64,000 nucleotides of DNA from Pectinophora gossypiella (Eukaryota > Arthropoda > Insecta > Lepidoptera > Gelechiidae): NCBI RefSeq assembly GCF_024362695.1, contig NC_065404.1, positions 7,542,604-7,606,603 of the forward strand. The letters are read 5' to 3'. Position numbers and translations under genes: made by a program. The notes under the pieces were generated by a model that did no database searches, was not told where the DNA came from, and saw nothing but the letters and a program-made list of their open reading frames with translations. Positions 49,122-60,446 of this stretch are shown here, piece after piece; the stretch's first letter is position 1; every line of letters begins with the position of its first letter.

Positions 49122-51628
49122 GTTAATAAAGAATTCATAGTGTTATTGCAAAACATATCATCGATCAGTGTGTGTAGGAGGGCGCGGGCGCGGCGGCGAC
49201 GCGGTCGCGTGCGCGGGGCCCATAGCGGCGGCGGCGGCGCGGGTGCCTTCCGGCGAATCGCGAGGAATGTTGCCGATAGATTAACTTCTGATCTCTTTTC
49301 CGATATTATAGCGAAGCGCTTATGTAAGGAATTCTAAGCGCTTCAATCTGGTTTAAGGCCAACTACGGCTTTCCAGAAAATCTGTTTCGTATCCCTCTTT
49401 ATAAGTTTTATTATTACCGTTATTACACAAAGCTTCTCTATTAAACATTATACGAGCATCATCATTGTATTTGATGAACAAGGCTCTGTTTAAGTACCTA
49501 CTTACGATTTCTGGATCTCCGAAACTAAATCCTAAGAATACGACAAAATGAGTTTTAAGAGGAAAACCGAGTGGGTTACCGAAAACCTAACGGTTGGTTA
49601 GAGCCGTCTACTTTCGACGACGAGCTTTTAAATAATTGAACCCCACTCGTCTTCAAAAGAATTATCCTAAACAAGTTAACGTTTACTTTTCTGTTGCAGG
49701 TACGTCCGTAGCCACGTGAAAATCAAATTCACCCACGTAGGTATTTCTAATTTTATTTTCTTGGTGGCGGCCTACGTAAAATGAGTTACGTAAGTTGTTT
49801 TCTCGTTTAATAGCGGATAGCAGGTTAGGAATTGAGATTGACAGGCTGAGTTGAATGATGAGCCTGTGTACGGGCGCGGAGCGGAGGGTGCTCCGTGCTG
49901 GCTCACCGCGCAGGTGGGGCACTGCTTGTTTGCGTACAAGTGAATTCCATTAGATCCAGCCTGTACGCCGCCGCAGCCTCCGCACGCCGCTTCATTCATA
50001 TCCCATTAGCTGATCGATTCACAAGTGCTTCTCATTTGCCTTAATATAATGGAAGTTACAAATTCCCTTGAAACGCGATCACTGCTTTGATATTCAATCG
50101 CAGACGGGTAGTCACGCTCCCGGATACCGTTGCACTTTCTAACGCTACAGTTACCCATATTTACCTATACATCTGTCCACCAGATTAAAAAGTTGGGCTC
50201 AGGGGACTAGCCCGACTACGTAATTATAATAACTCAACATGGAAACTCATTTAACGTCACAGAAATGTGCTTCGCCATTTAAAAGTGTGTTGAACTGTAG
50301 CCGTGGAACAATAATTAAATTTTCTCTCAGCTCAGAGTGCGGAGTATGTCGTTTCATCAACCTCCACACTAACTCGCGAAAACGGCACACCACCTGAAAT
50401 ATTTAATTTAGACCAGCAATTGTGCTGTAATCCACCGGAAATTAAATCTCGCGACACTTTACAAACGTTTCGAAATCTGAACGACCAAATAATTGCTGGT
50501 AAATTCATATTTTGTCTACATAACGTATTGCGTAAATAATTGACGAAAATGAATTTTATATTTTTTTATAAAAGGCAATCCATCAGACCCTATCAATATT
50601 TACTTACATCTTCACGTTATTTTTTGCTGGATATTCAAAGATAACCGATCATTAAACGGCTTTACTCACTTTAGTCATGTTTCTTAGACATTATATGGGC
50701 AAATGAGCTTTATACAATTTTCCAGGTTTCAAATTAATTCAACATATATTATCCTAGGATAATCTAATACTAGCTACAATTACGGCGGAAGATAATACAT
50801 TATGAACGTAAACAGTACATTTACTTACCTAAATTATACGGAGTAGAAGTATTTGCGGAACAGAGAAATATCGAAGAGACATTTAAGCCCGTCTCACATG
50901 AATACCTCCATAATAACTAATTTCAAACTCAAATTATATAACGACTAGCTTGAGCGTCACAGCTTGTACATTCTCATATGGTAGATTCACACACAATGAC
51001 GCGACTAACCACTAACCAATGAATAACGCCATAAGAACTGATCACGCATGACGCATAGTGCGATCGCCACGCTATTGCACCAGTTAAAAGTTGTGAGAAA
51101 ATAATATTAAATATTATAGGACAAGAAAAAACTTAACAACTTGGTAAGTAGTGTCATGTAGGAGGTAAAGTTTCTAACTAGTTTGTAATAGTAATTGTAA
51201 TTACTAACTAGTTTCGCCATTTTTGAGTAGCTCCGTGTGAGATCGCCTTAGCGTGTATACGCGTGTTCGTGGGCGGGGATGCATTTCGCCGCAGCGTTAT
51301 TGCACGTTGCACTCCACGAGTGTAACTATTTTTTTTTTTCATTGTAAATCGATTCTTACCAGGTAATTTGAAGTTAAAGAAGGTTGTATTTAGTAAGAAT
51401 GTAGAATAGATAGACAGTTAAAAGAGGGGGTTTTTACAGAAACAACTGTAAACAATAATTTATAACCGCATTGATAACAGCAGACCTGGGCTCACACATA
51501 CACACAAAGTCCCACCCTAATCTCTATAGGGGTGAGTAGCACATTAATAACCCACAGTCAAACTTGGGCTGCAGTCGTAACATAGATATGATACATCGTA
51601 TCATAATGTTGGCTTAACGGTCTATTCT
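49122..51628. other. Non-coding stretch
   Basis: CpG-rich patch at 49175-49245, otherwise AT-rich. A possible old transposon lies at 50889-51252. No gene seen. Confidence 0.55.
50889..51252. mobile_element. Possible decayed DNA transposon/MITE
   Basis: The left end TAAGCCCGTCTCACATGAAT and the reverse complement of the right end (TAAGGCGATCTCACACGGAG) agree at about 15 of 20 positions. The interior is non-coding. No clear target duplication, so this is tentative. Confidence 0.35.
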
Positions 51629-51823
51629 GGGTGTTATTGACACTGTAACAAAAATTTGAGGGATTATTCGAACCATGATATCGAGTGGAATTTTCCATCG
51701 CAAAAGTATGAAACAAAATAATTTTAAAAAATACTAAAATTTTACATGAATTTTCCGACAGGAAATCTCAGAATCATTTTTGAATCATCCCCCAAAGTTT
51801 TCGTTGCCTTGTCACTAACACCC
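51629..51823. mobile_element. Palindromic MITE, copy A
   Basis: Starts GGGTGTTATTGACACTGTAAC and ends GTCACTAACACCC. Inner arms contain GATTATTCGAACCATGAT / ATCATTTTTGAATCATCC and GAATTTTCC in inverted order. The same family as copy B and the half copy at 59773-59860. I recall it as a common lepidopteran foldback MITE (GGGTGTTAGTGACATCGTAACGAA ends). Confidence 0.8.
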
Positions 51824-51852
51824 ATACACACTCGTATGGCTAGCTGTACGTA

Positions 51853-52085
51853 CTTGTACGTGACATCGTGACGAATACTGAAGGAGATGATTCAGTTCAT
51901 TATTCTGAGTTATATCAAGTGGAATTTTCCATTGCGAAAATATGAAATTGAAAATAATTAAAAACAAACACAAAAAAACCATGTACTTTGCGACGCAAAT
52001 TTCCACTTGAGATTAACTCAGAATCATGAGCTGAATCATCCTCCTAACTTATAACCGAGTATTCGGTACAGTGTCACTAACACCC
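51853..52085. mobile_element. Palindromic MITE, copy B, in tandem with copy A
   Basis: Left arm GTGACATCGTGACGAATACTG, GAGATGATTCAG, ATCAAGTGGAATTTTCC. Right arm its inverted partner, ending GTGTCACTAACACCC at 52085. The extreme left end is eroded. The ~20 bp after each copy is also similar (GTATGGCT...), so the pair may have arisen by tandem duplication of MITE plus flank. Confidence 0.8.
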
Positions 52086-52774
52086 GTACCTACTTGTATG
52101 GCTGTATAAATAGACCATCATTTTAAAAGGGCCATTCGCAGCCAATGCAACATCCAGTAGTGACAAATAATTATATTAAGTTGAGTATGTCTGACGATTG
52201 CCTAAGGGAGTCTGTCCGTCAAAGTGCCAACGTCAACATCTACAGTTATTGACCGAAATGCAGATTTAGTTTTTAAAAATGTAGATTAAAAATCATACAT
52301 TTTTAGGTGTATTTTTTCGAAATACGTGATATGTTTTTGGAGTGTGTGGAGTGTTTTCGTTGCAAGAACCATATTTTCATAAAGTCCTTATAATTTCATC
52401 ATGCCCGGAAGGATATATTCATATATTTCGCAATCGTTGTACTCTATAGCACTACAGAGTTGCCGGTTATCATTTGGATAACTTATCTTAGTCTTCAGTT
52501 TTTTGCATTAACAAATGATAAAGATATTTAAAAAAAAAAGGCATTGTCCCCTAAACTATTAGTTTGATTTACGAAAGTCACCATTATGTATCCCTAAACT
52601 TTTCAAAACTACGAAAAAAACTAAAATATCATATCCCTTTCTTTTAGATTTGCCGTAATCGAGTAAAGAAATAAAGTTACACTCTTTACGAAGCTGAAAG
52701 GACGGGTGATATAAAAAAAATACTTAGCAGAAATAAAACTGTGTGCCGTGAAGTTATTATGACTAATTTACAAT
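52086..52774. other. Non-coding AT-rich stretch
   Basis: No gene or known repeat recognised. Confidence 0.55.
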
Positions 52775-52958
52775 ACATCAATAAGTAACCGGGACCAACG
52801 GCTTAACGTACCTTCCGAAACATGGATCATCTTACTTTCAGATAATTTGGTGATCAGCCTAGGGATCAAAAAGTGATTTTTGTGATCTGTCCCAACCGGG
52901 ATTCGAACCCTCCGGATCTTGAGCTCATCGCTCAACCACTGAACCACAGAGTCCGTTG
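52775..52958 (-). mobile_element. tRNA-derived SINE, 3'-truncated
   Basis: Minus-strand head CTGTGGTTCAGTGGTTGAGCG and B box GGGTTCGAATCCCGG. Body with TCACTTTTTGATCCCTAGG and CCATGTTTCGGAAGGTACG. The element stops just after GGTCCCGGTTACTTATTGATG, so most of tail type B is lost. More diverged than the type A copies. Confidence 0.85.
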
Positions 52959-55900
52959 AGCATTCAATGAAAAACGTAATTGACAAGAGGCCTCCAAATG
53001 GCAATTTACTAAATGTTACAAACATTAAAACGATTATGTTAGGTAATTTAAGCAGCAGTTACTTATTTATGCAGTGTTATTATAACCTGTTGTAGGTTTT
53101 ATTACGTTTTAACGTTTACAGGCTTACCTCGTGCTGATCTAAGTACGTAGGTCGGTGTTAAGCCGCGAACGGCAATGATTGGCCCGGTTTCTTCGCCGCC
53201 GCCTTATTTCCATCTTATTACCGGCAGCGAGGCGATATTAAAGCGGGCGCTCCGCCGCCGCCGCCACCCGCGTCACCGCCCTGTCTTTGCGTCCGTGAAT
53301 TAGGTTAATGGCCTGCCAGGTGATTTCCTTCTAAGCCGTATTTCGAGTAAAGCGCCACCACCTCAACACGCCAATGTCACTGAAATAACTCCAATGATAA
53401 AACTTTTTGCACGATATTCAGCCTTTTCAAAACCATTCTAGAATTGACTCGACTTTTATTATTTATTTATTTATGTTTTACTCGAGACGTCGTGCCGTGT
53501 AATTATTCCTTTAATATGTTGCCGACCTTATCGGAAAATTCTCGGAAAGATCGTCAAACACATGGCTGACAGAAATTCCATGTCTTAGTAACAGGATATT
53601 TACATATAACATTTTGTGCAAATATATCTACACCCCTAATTACTACAAAGGCACAACGTTGATTGAGGAGGAGTGCGTCATAAAAGACTCTTTTGTAAAG
53701 TATGATCAAAGTAAACATTTTCAGTCCTGTAGAGACGCTGAAAATTCATTTGAATATTTTGAATAAATTATCTCGGTTAAAAAATGTTAGTGTTTTATAC
53801 TTAGCGTGGGTGAGCGGAGCCCGGGCGCGGGTGCTTTTGATTTATGGCGCAAAGTCGCGCAGTTGCAGCCGCCGGGGCTGGCGGGCCGGCGGGGCCGTCG
53901 GGACCGCGGGCGGCCGCCGCGGGTCGCGGCTGCGTCGCCCGCTTGCCGACGGCGTTTTTGCCCCCACGCCACCTCGCTCCCGACGCCCAGCAGTCACACT
54001 CTCCAGCAAAACCTAACTTATCACAGAAATACACCCGCCCGACTGCACCTACCCATCTGTTATACCAACAATACCTCTGCCGCTTTTTGTACACAAAATG
54101 TATAAATGGAACTTGCATTTCTAATAGCACTTAAAAGAATTGGAATACGAATAAATGAAATTTATGTCCCTATAAATAAAATGGAAGCCGTTTTTAATTG
54201 CGTAAAAGTATGAAATTTGTCATTTGTTTTCTGTTGTAAAAAACCTACGATCTTTATAATTGTAATTCAACCTCACTTGCACCTTTACTATAACTGATGA
54301 GACTTTGGTAACCGATTGATGGATGAATAATTATCCAAACTTATCAGGACCAAAAACAACCGTTGGCGTCATGTAGACAGAATTGCCTAAACCCATTTGT
54401 AGTGTTAAAAACTTAATACAGCGACCCCAAATAAACGGGTTAACGATGGCTAGGAAAATGACGAAATTCAACTTCAGCTACAAATAGTAGTTAGTGGTAA
54501 ATTAACGTGGATAATGAAGTATCGTTGACAACGTATTGTTGGAACAATGCAGTAATGAGTATCGGTGGCTGGTGGTTAATATGTTAGGAGCGGATCGCTC
54601 GTAGTAAACCGGCAGCCCGTTAGCGGTTCCCGAGTAATCTTGTTATAATATCAAAGTGCGCTGAGCGTTATGATCCTTCCCTCGCGTGCGAACTCCAAAA
54701 ACCTTCGCTGCCTTCAATCGATACCACTAAGGCACAAGCACAAACGACTTTATCCACAACCCTCCTAAAGCTTGTTTTCCCAAAGGTACGGTCGCGACCT
54801 GCTAAAAAAATATCTGTGAAAGCCATCAAACCGTCCGCACAAGCTCGGCACTCGCGCCGCGCCGACCCCGAGGTACATTAACGTTAAGATTTTAACTCAT
54901 TCGCTACAGTTCTCCTTTTCGTGTTGTTTTCGAATCTCAAGAGATAAAGAAGCTTTAAAATTCATTGTCTTTGAAGCGCAGCTTATCTGTTAATGTACAA
55001 ATGTCGTCGTGAAAAAAACAACTGAAAGCTTTATGCCGAAATTTTCAGGCCATTATGCAAAAAATATGTTGATCGGTTAAAATATATAATAGATATATTT
55101 ATATAAAAATATAAAAGAGCAAAATATACACCAAATAAATCAAACAGTATGTAAAAATATTACCCATGGAAAACGAGTTAATTAGCTAAATTATGAAATA
55201 GATCAGGACGTATTATACAATAATAACATTAGCTCACAAAGTAACAATATTTTCTAACAATAACTTTAATGTAGCTTACCTTGAATTAACTAAATACAAA
55301 TTATTTGTCAAAGAAACATGTTCGGAATGAGCGAAATCTTTTTGGCAAAGCTTTGGCAAGGGCAAACTAGTGAGATTGAAGAATAATTGCCGTCGCTTAT
55401 TCCCTTCGTTTCGCAGATTTTACCTTATTACTCAGCTATGGTCAATCGTAATACAAATCTTAATAGACTACATTTTCTCATTCCGCTGTCATAGCATTCC
55501 GAAGATATTAGTTCGCATGAACTGAAATAAAATATGTTCCAAAATGATAGAAGTATTACAGATAATGTATATGGATACGTTCTTAGTAATAATTCCAACA
55601 TTTTGTAATACAATCGTTTGTCAATAAGCGTGGATGTGTTATATTACATTTTTATATTGCTTTACTTTAGTTAATAATAATAATAATATCGAACGTTTTG
55701 TAACGGAATAACTGTGAGCATAGACATTTTACATATTTTTAACGGTTAACAACGACTGACAGAAATACTTAAAAAATATAACTACTTACTTCATTTGCAA
55801 CACAAATTGGAGCAAAAATTCCAAGAGATAACGTTCAGCCACACTTAATGTCAGCACTATCGGCGTCTAAAGAAAGATATGATGGTTAATATAACAAATT

Positions 55901-56690
55901 TCCTTATTCATTTAGGCATTTATATGAAAAATATTTTTAAGTTCAAATTATGAATAAGAGTAATTTTAAGAATTTATGAGCAGTATTTACACAAAATCTA
56001 TCATGAAAAAAAGATGCAAATGGATTATGAAACATTTAATAATCTAACTAAGGACAGGTTTTAACCAACGTATACTATTGTTGATCAAGTTCAACTTTTA
56101 TATGCTTGAATATTGAGTTAATAAGTATATTCCAAGTAGTATACAACTTGCACTTGTTTGATTAAAAAATATACAAAGCTCTACACTTGAGAGCTCTATA
56201 CAAATGACGGTTTCTATGGTTCTATACATATTGTTAGATTATATCGCTGAAATTAAATCTTGTAAAACTTTCTTGCGTTGAATGACTGGGGAATGGAAAG
56301 CAAAGCAGATGTCAACTACAGCTGGTTGAAGGGGACCAAATGATATGAAATGACAATTTGACCCGAAGTCAACCAGCTAAAGCGAACAACGCTACCACTT
56401 TCCCATGACGATCCTCTTCTTTTATTATCTTCAAGAGCGACGCACCGCGTACCAACATCCTCTCCGTCAAACTTCATACTCGCTTACTTGCATACACATT
56501 CCATAGTATCGAATCCAAACTATTTGCACAAATTTGCCAGTCTGAATAATGTTTAGCATAACAAATTGAACTAAACGACAACATAGAGCTCGAATTTACA
56601 AAGTTTGTTATCTTCTGCGTGTTGTAGGTTATATTATTATTAGAAACATGTAAAATTTAGCTTGTATACAGTGGAACGGATGAGTACCGA
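52959..56690. other. Non-coding stretch with CpG-rich blocks
   Basis: CpG-rich at 53200-53285 and strongly so at 53810-53990, where both strands give long spurious Gly/Arg/Pro/Ala frames. 54990-56650 is very AT-rich. No exon or repeat recognised. Confidence 0.6.
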
Positions 56691-57082
56691 AATAGCTGGA
56701 CGTGCGAGGTGCGAAGGCGGGCGAGGCGTGCGGCGCGGCGGCGGCGGCGTCGGCGCCTCCACATATAGGGCTGGTGTCCGCTCGCTGCAATCAGACGCAG
56801 TGTAAGCTTACCGGCGGCGGTCGCAGGAGCAGCCGGCACGCCGCACCGTCGGCGCCGACATTGACGCGCCGTGTGTGTAACCGTACACGCCGGCTTGCTA
56901 TTTTAGTCCCGCCGCAGCACTAATTCGGGCAGGGTTATCGCGGCGGACTGCCTGAGCGCGCCGGTCGCTACACACTTCCGTCTTCGCGGATCGACACTTC
57001 AAAATATTCTATCGCCTCATTAATTTCCGAAAATTAATGGAACACTAGCACTTTATCAGACTCAATAAAATCTTCATCTATC

Positions 57083-57150
57083 ATGGTAAACACGCGGCCC
57101 GTGCCGGTGGCGAAGCTTCAACCGGACGACTCCAACGTCATCGACCTGAC
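57083..57150 (+). CDS. Candidate first coding exon with SUMO-interaction-like motif
   Basis: ATG at 57083 opens MVNTRPVPVAKL and ends DDSNVIDLT. The exon would stop at 57150, two bases into the Thr codon (phase 2), directly at GTAAGC; unspliced, the TAA inside the donor ends translation after 23 residues. Third positions are mostly G or C, unlike the surrounding AT-rich DNA. VIDLT preceded by acidic residues fits the consensus of SUMO-interacting motifs. No acceptor for a second exon was identified in the remaining 6.8 kb, so the gene probably continues past the window's right edge. I do not recognise the protein. The start context (CTATCATGG) is acceptable but not optimal. Confidence 0.5.
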
Positions 57151-57156
57151 GTAAGC
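57151..57156 (+). other. Candidate 5' splice donor
   Basis: GTAAGC following GACCTGAC: five of six intronic consensus positions of GTAAGT. It ends the candidate exon. Confidence 0.5.
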
Positions 57157-57890
57157 AGCAGACGAGGGGTTCGTTGACACCTAGCAGATTTGACCTTGCA
57201 TCTCGTTACGGTTGACCCAAAAATATTTCTACGATCGGTCGTTTCCGATAAGATTAAAATTAAAATCCGAAAAAGTTTAAAGATGTTTCCGAGCAGCTTT
57301 CATTTATTAAAGAGGTGACCGACCCCAGGTGAGAGACGCGACGGCACCTCAGGTCACCGCTCTACGTCCGCGAATGCATTCCGGCCGTCGACGACGCGAC
57401 ATCGCGAACCTACTAACCCCGCGCGGGGCCCGGCGCCCCGCGACCCTCCGGATCCGGCGCCCGCCCGCCCCCCTTCCGGTCCATCCGAAAGCTTCGAAAA
57501 TACGTAATGTCTATAAACGCGCGTGGGTTAGAAAATCGCGAAAGTCTAATTTCGAGGTAGATCCGTTTATCTGGAAGACTACCGAAAAGTAGAGGCTATC
57601 AGCCGAAGGGATGTAAAAAAACGCAGTCGGTCTGGTATGAAACGAGAGCGGCGCGTGGGAGCGCGCGGGGCGGGCGGGCCGGTATCCGGGCGGCCAGGGC
57701 GGGCGGGCCTCGCGTCTCGACTGAGAGGCGCGCAGCATCGCGCCGCCGCGCGCCCCCCCGCCCCGGCGCCGCCGCCGCCGCGAGCCGCACTGTCTGCCGC
57801 GTCTGCAACCGCGCAGCGACCCACCCGAGTCCGCGCCCGCGCCCGCCTCCGCTCCCGCCCGCGCGCCATCTCACTCGGACTACCCTAACT

Positions 57891-58380
57891 TAAAACGCCT
57901 TTACTGTTCCTTAACTTACTCTTCCTCATTTTTCATATTTGTTTATATGATTCTTGCTCAATTATTGTTTTATTAACGTGTTGTAGTAAAAAGCTTTCTG
58001 AAGTCGGCAGCACACTAAAATTCCACCTTACAATTGCAATTAGACATCACAAAATATACTTAGATAGGTAGGTAATTTTAATATCTTTTCTATCTATGTG
58101 TAATTAGACTAAGATTTTTGCTAAAATAAAGTATTCTTATTCCATTGCCTTTTACAGATTTCCGCAACAAAAGGCATAAACGGAACCTTAATATTTTAAT
58201 TGGGTATATAAATAAATATATAGATAGGTTTATCGTATCCTTCATCCGCCCATCGATTTTATATCCTAATCTTAGGTCGAATTTCGACTTCACAATTATT
58301 ACATCATGTTCGTAAATTACAGAAAGACAATTGTACATTATTTTGGTACATGCAAACATAATGTAATGTTAATCTTTATT
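57891..58380. other. Non-coding AT-rich stretch
   Basis: Nothing recognised; likely the start of the long first intron if the 57083 exon is real. Confidence 0.5.
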
Positions 58381-58520
58381 GGGTTATCCAGTAGGTAGAG
58401 CCACAAGTAATCAGACAGAACACACCTTCAGCCACTTTTATAACGAAGTCCTCAGATGGTCATAATGAGCATTATTATTATTACGGTGAGAGGTGACCAT
58501 GGTTCATATAATATCAGGCC
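58381..58520 (+). mobile_element. Decayed lepidopteran retroposon fragment
   Basis: GTAGGTAGAGCCACAAGTAA, TCAGACAGAACACACC, CAGCCACTTTTATAACGAAGTCCTCAGATGG and GGTGAGAGGTGACCATGGTTCAT are phrases I recall from a widespread lepidopteran repeat, related in signature to 47061-47175. Ends not defined. Confidence 0.5.
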
Positions 58521-58919
58521 AACATATTAGAAAGAACACAATCATAATGGAAAGAAGATAAACATGCACGGAAAAACAATAAATGAAATTCTACCATAAT
58601 GTAATATATCAAAGATCATACTTCTATTACTGGAATATGTTAAATTAACTTTTAATTAAAATTAAAAATTACACTTTTGGTATTAATAACAACAGGCTCA
58701 CATCCATGGTGTCTATTGAAATAGAAACGTCACAAGTTTTTGGTAGAGAAACCTGCAGCAACTTTGAATATTTGTGTCTTAGACTAGGTCAGATGAACTG
58801 TGTACCAACCCATTGTCTACAGACTATATAAATACTTATATACTTGTATATTACATACCAATAAATTCGACTTTATAGGTTTGAATTAATGTTTGGATTA
58901 TAGATAATTGATATCACGT

Positions 58920-59125
58920 GGTTTCCAGATTTTGTGCCTGGTCAATGGCAATAGGCTCGCCTCCTATTTATTATATGACAGCGAGAAGTAGGTGTATATA
59001 CGGGTTACGTAGCATCTTGTACACATGAAAACTGGCAGGTGTGGCAGTTGACACTTACACTGCAATTACTACACCTTCGGGCATACAGGTGTGATGCTCT
59101 TATGTTATACCTATAAATCACTCAC
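58920..59125. mobile_element. Possible interspersed repeat
   Basis: TGCCTGGTCAATGGCAATAGGCTCGCC and ACTACACCTTCGGGCATACAGG look like phrases of a recurrent lepidopteran repeat, by memory only. No ends or duplications seen. Confidence 0.35.
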
Positions 59126-59339
59126 ATATATATATACTACAAAGTATGCGGTGGTGTGGTTTACTAAAAGATGAGTAATAACTTTCCCACTGCCGAACAA
59201 ATCCATTTAGATGTAGTCTCCAGTAATAATTACAATACCTAATTCAAATTTATTACAATTCTACTTCCACGGCACAATGCTAATAAATTATAATAATAAA
59301 TTATATACATAATTAATTTTGTTTTTACCGGCGGGATTG

Positions 59340-59625
59340 CTAGGACAAAGTGTACTTGTTATATTTTTGTTTTATATTTCGCTGTCCCACGTCAACAGGT
59401 GACAGGAAGGCACAGTAAGAGCGACTTTTAAAATGATGGATTGTTGTTGTTTCAGATTCCGTTGTATTTTCATTTAATAACAGCTTACGATACTTTGTCG
59501 TGTGAATTTTGAAAAACTGATTATGTCTGAAAGCGAATATTAAATCTAAAATGTCTGGACTTGAACCCGCAACTCTTGTCAAACCAGACGAGCGTGTTAA
59601 CCATTACTCCACCGGGTCCTCATCC
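59340..59625 (-). mobile_element. SINE-like element with a third type of tRNA-like head
   Basis: On the minus strand, starting near 59620: GACCCGGTGGAGTAATGGTTAACACG (A-box-like) and GCGGGTTCAAGTCCAGAC (B box, about 59544-59561). The body differs from the other SINEs. It ends near 59340 in A-rich sequence (AATATAAAACAAAAATATAAC). The head is not a complete tRNA: no matching acceptor stem is seen. Confidence 0.55.
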
Positions 59626-59772
59626 TGATCATCTCCGTATGAAATTACTAGCTTTGAGTGGCCAACTCCACTAGGACAGTACGTAGGAACAAGCTCCAAA
59701 CCATTGCTTGTAAGAATGCATGAGCAATATGGCCGCCTATTGCGCAGCATTTTCAGTACCAAACTTTTAAAG

Positions 59773-59860
59773 CAACGGAAAATTCCACTTGATATGAACT
59801 CAAAATCATGGTCTGAATCATCCCCTTCAGTATTCGTTACGATGTCACTAACACCCTGTA
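59773..59860. mobile_element. Half copy of the palindromic MITE
   Basis: Only the right arm: GGAAAATTCCACTTGATATG, TCATGGTCTGAATCATCCCC, CAGTATTCGTTACGATGTCACTAACACCCTGTA. Better preserved than copies A and B and shows the family end as ACACCCTGTA. The left arm is missing. Confidence 0.8.
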
Positions 59861-60214
59861 TATAATATATTATGATTTATTATTTTGTTTTTCTTTTGCC
59901 GTCCATGATATGTTGTATGGCCGAAAATTAGTCTTATTACCTAAGTTAAAACGACGTGCACATTTCTTTAAAAACTGTCTAGTGCTAAAATGTAATGTTC
60001 ATAACCCTAAGTTTTTCAAAACTAAAGTTGACATGACTTCAGTACTTGTAAGAAAAAGGGTTGTCGTTCACTAAGGAAGAAATCACGCGAGGATTCCGTA
60101 GCCGATAGATTTCTTCATTACAAGTGTCATTTGACCGTTGGCGCTTGTTGAAAACGGTCAATTCCGGAAATTGATACATTTGAATGGATGAACTTGGTAA
60201 CTAAATGACACCTC

Positions 60215-60295
60215 TACCCAGCAATGAAGCAGCGTGGTAGAGTATGCTTCATACCCTTTCAAGTTGATGAGGCCTTCCCCATGGAGCTTCACTGT
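60215..60295 (+). mobile_element. Orphan LINE/SINE tail, type A
   Basis: GCAGCGTGGTAGAGTATGCTTCATACCC, TTGATGAGGCC: a diverged copy of the tail of the SINEs at 37048 and 45059 (GCAGCGTGGTGGAGTATGCTCCATACCC, GGTTGATTGAGGGGAGGCC), in sense orientation and without a tRNA head. Either a 5'-truncated SINE or the donor LINE's 3' end. Confidence 0.65.
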
Positions 60296-60446
60296 TCATG
60301 GCAGTAAAATTATTTAATAAGCAGCATATAATTGTAGAGTTCAACATATTTATCACACAATCACCAAACCCTATATAACTAACTTACTTCTATTAACTTT
60401 TGGGGACTTATAATAATGACAATTGCACGTTTGGTTTCCTTCCACA

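Larger units (their letters stand above)
56690..57890. promoter_or_regulatory. CpG-rich block, probable promoter region
   Basis: About 1.2 kb with three dense CpG-rich segments (56700-56960, 57300-57480, 57640-57880), the largest such block in the window, enclosing the candidate first coding exon at 57083-57150. No TATA box is evident at a fixed distance. TATCAGACTC near 57053-57062 only loosely resembles an insect initiator. Inferred as a promoter from composition plus the adjacent start codon. Confidence 0.5.

Noticed and set aside
51480..51560. CCACCCTAATCTCTATAGGGGTGAGTAG as a retroposon fragment
   Set aside because: Only loosely like the ACTCACGCC...GGGGTAG repeat signature; too short and diverged to call.
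57511..57888. Arg/Ala/Pro-rich frames on both strands next to the candidate exon
   Set aside because: Composition artefacts of the CpG-rich block; several lack ATG starts.
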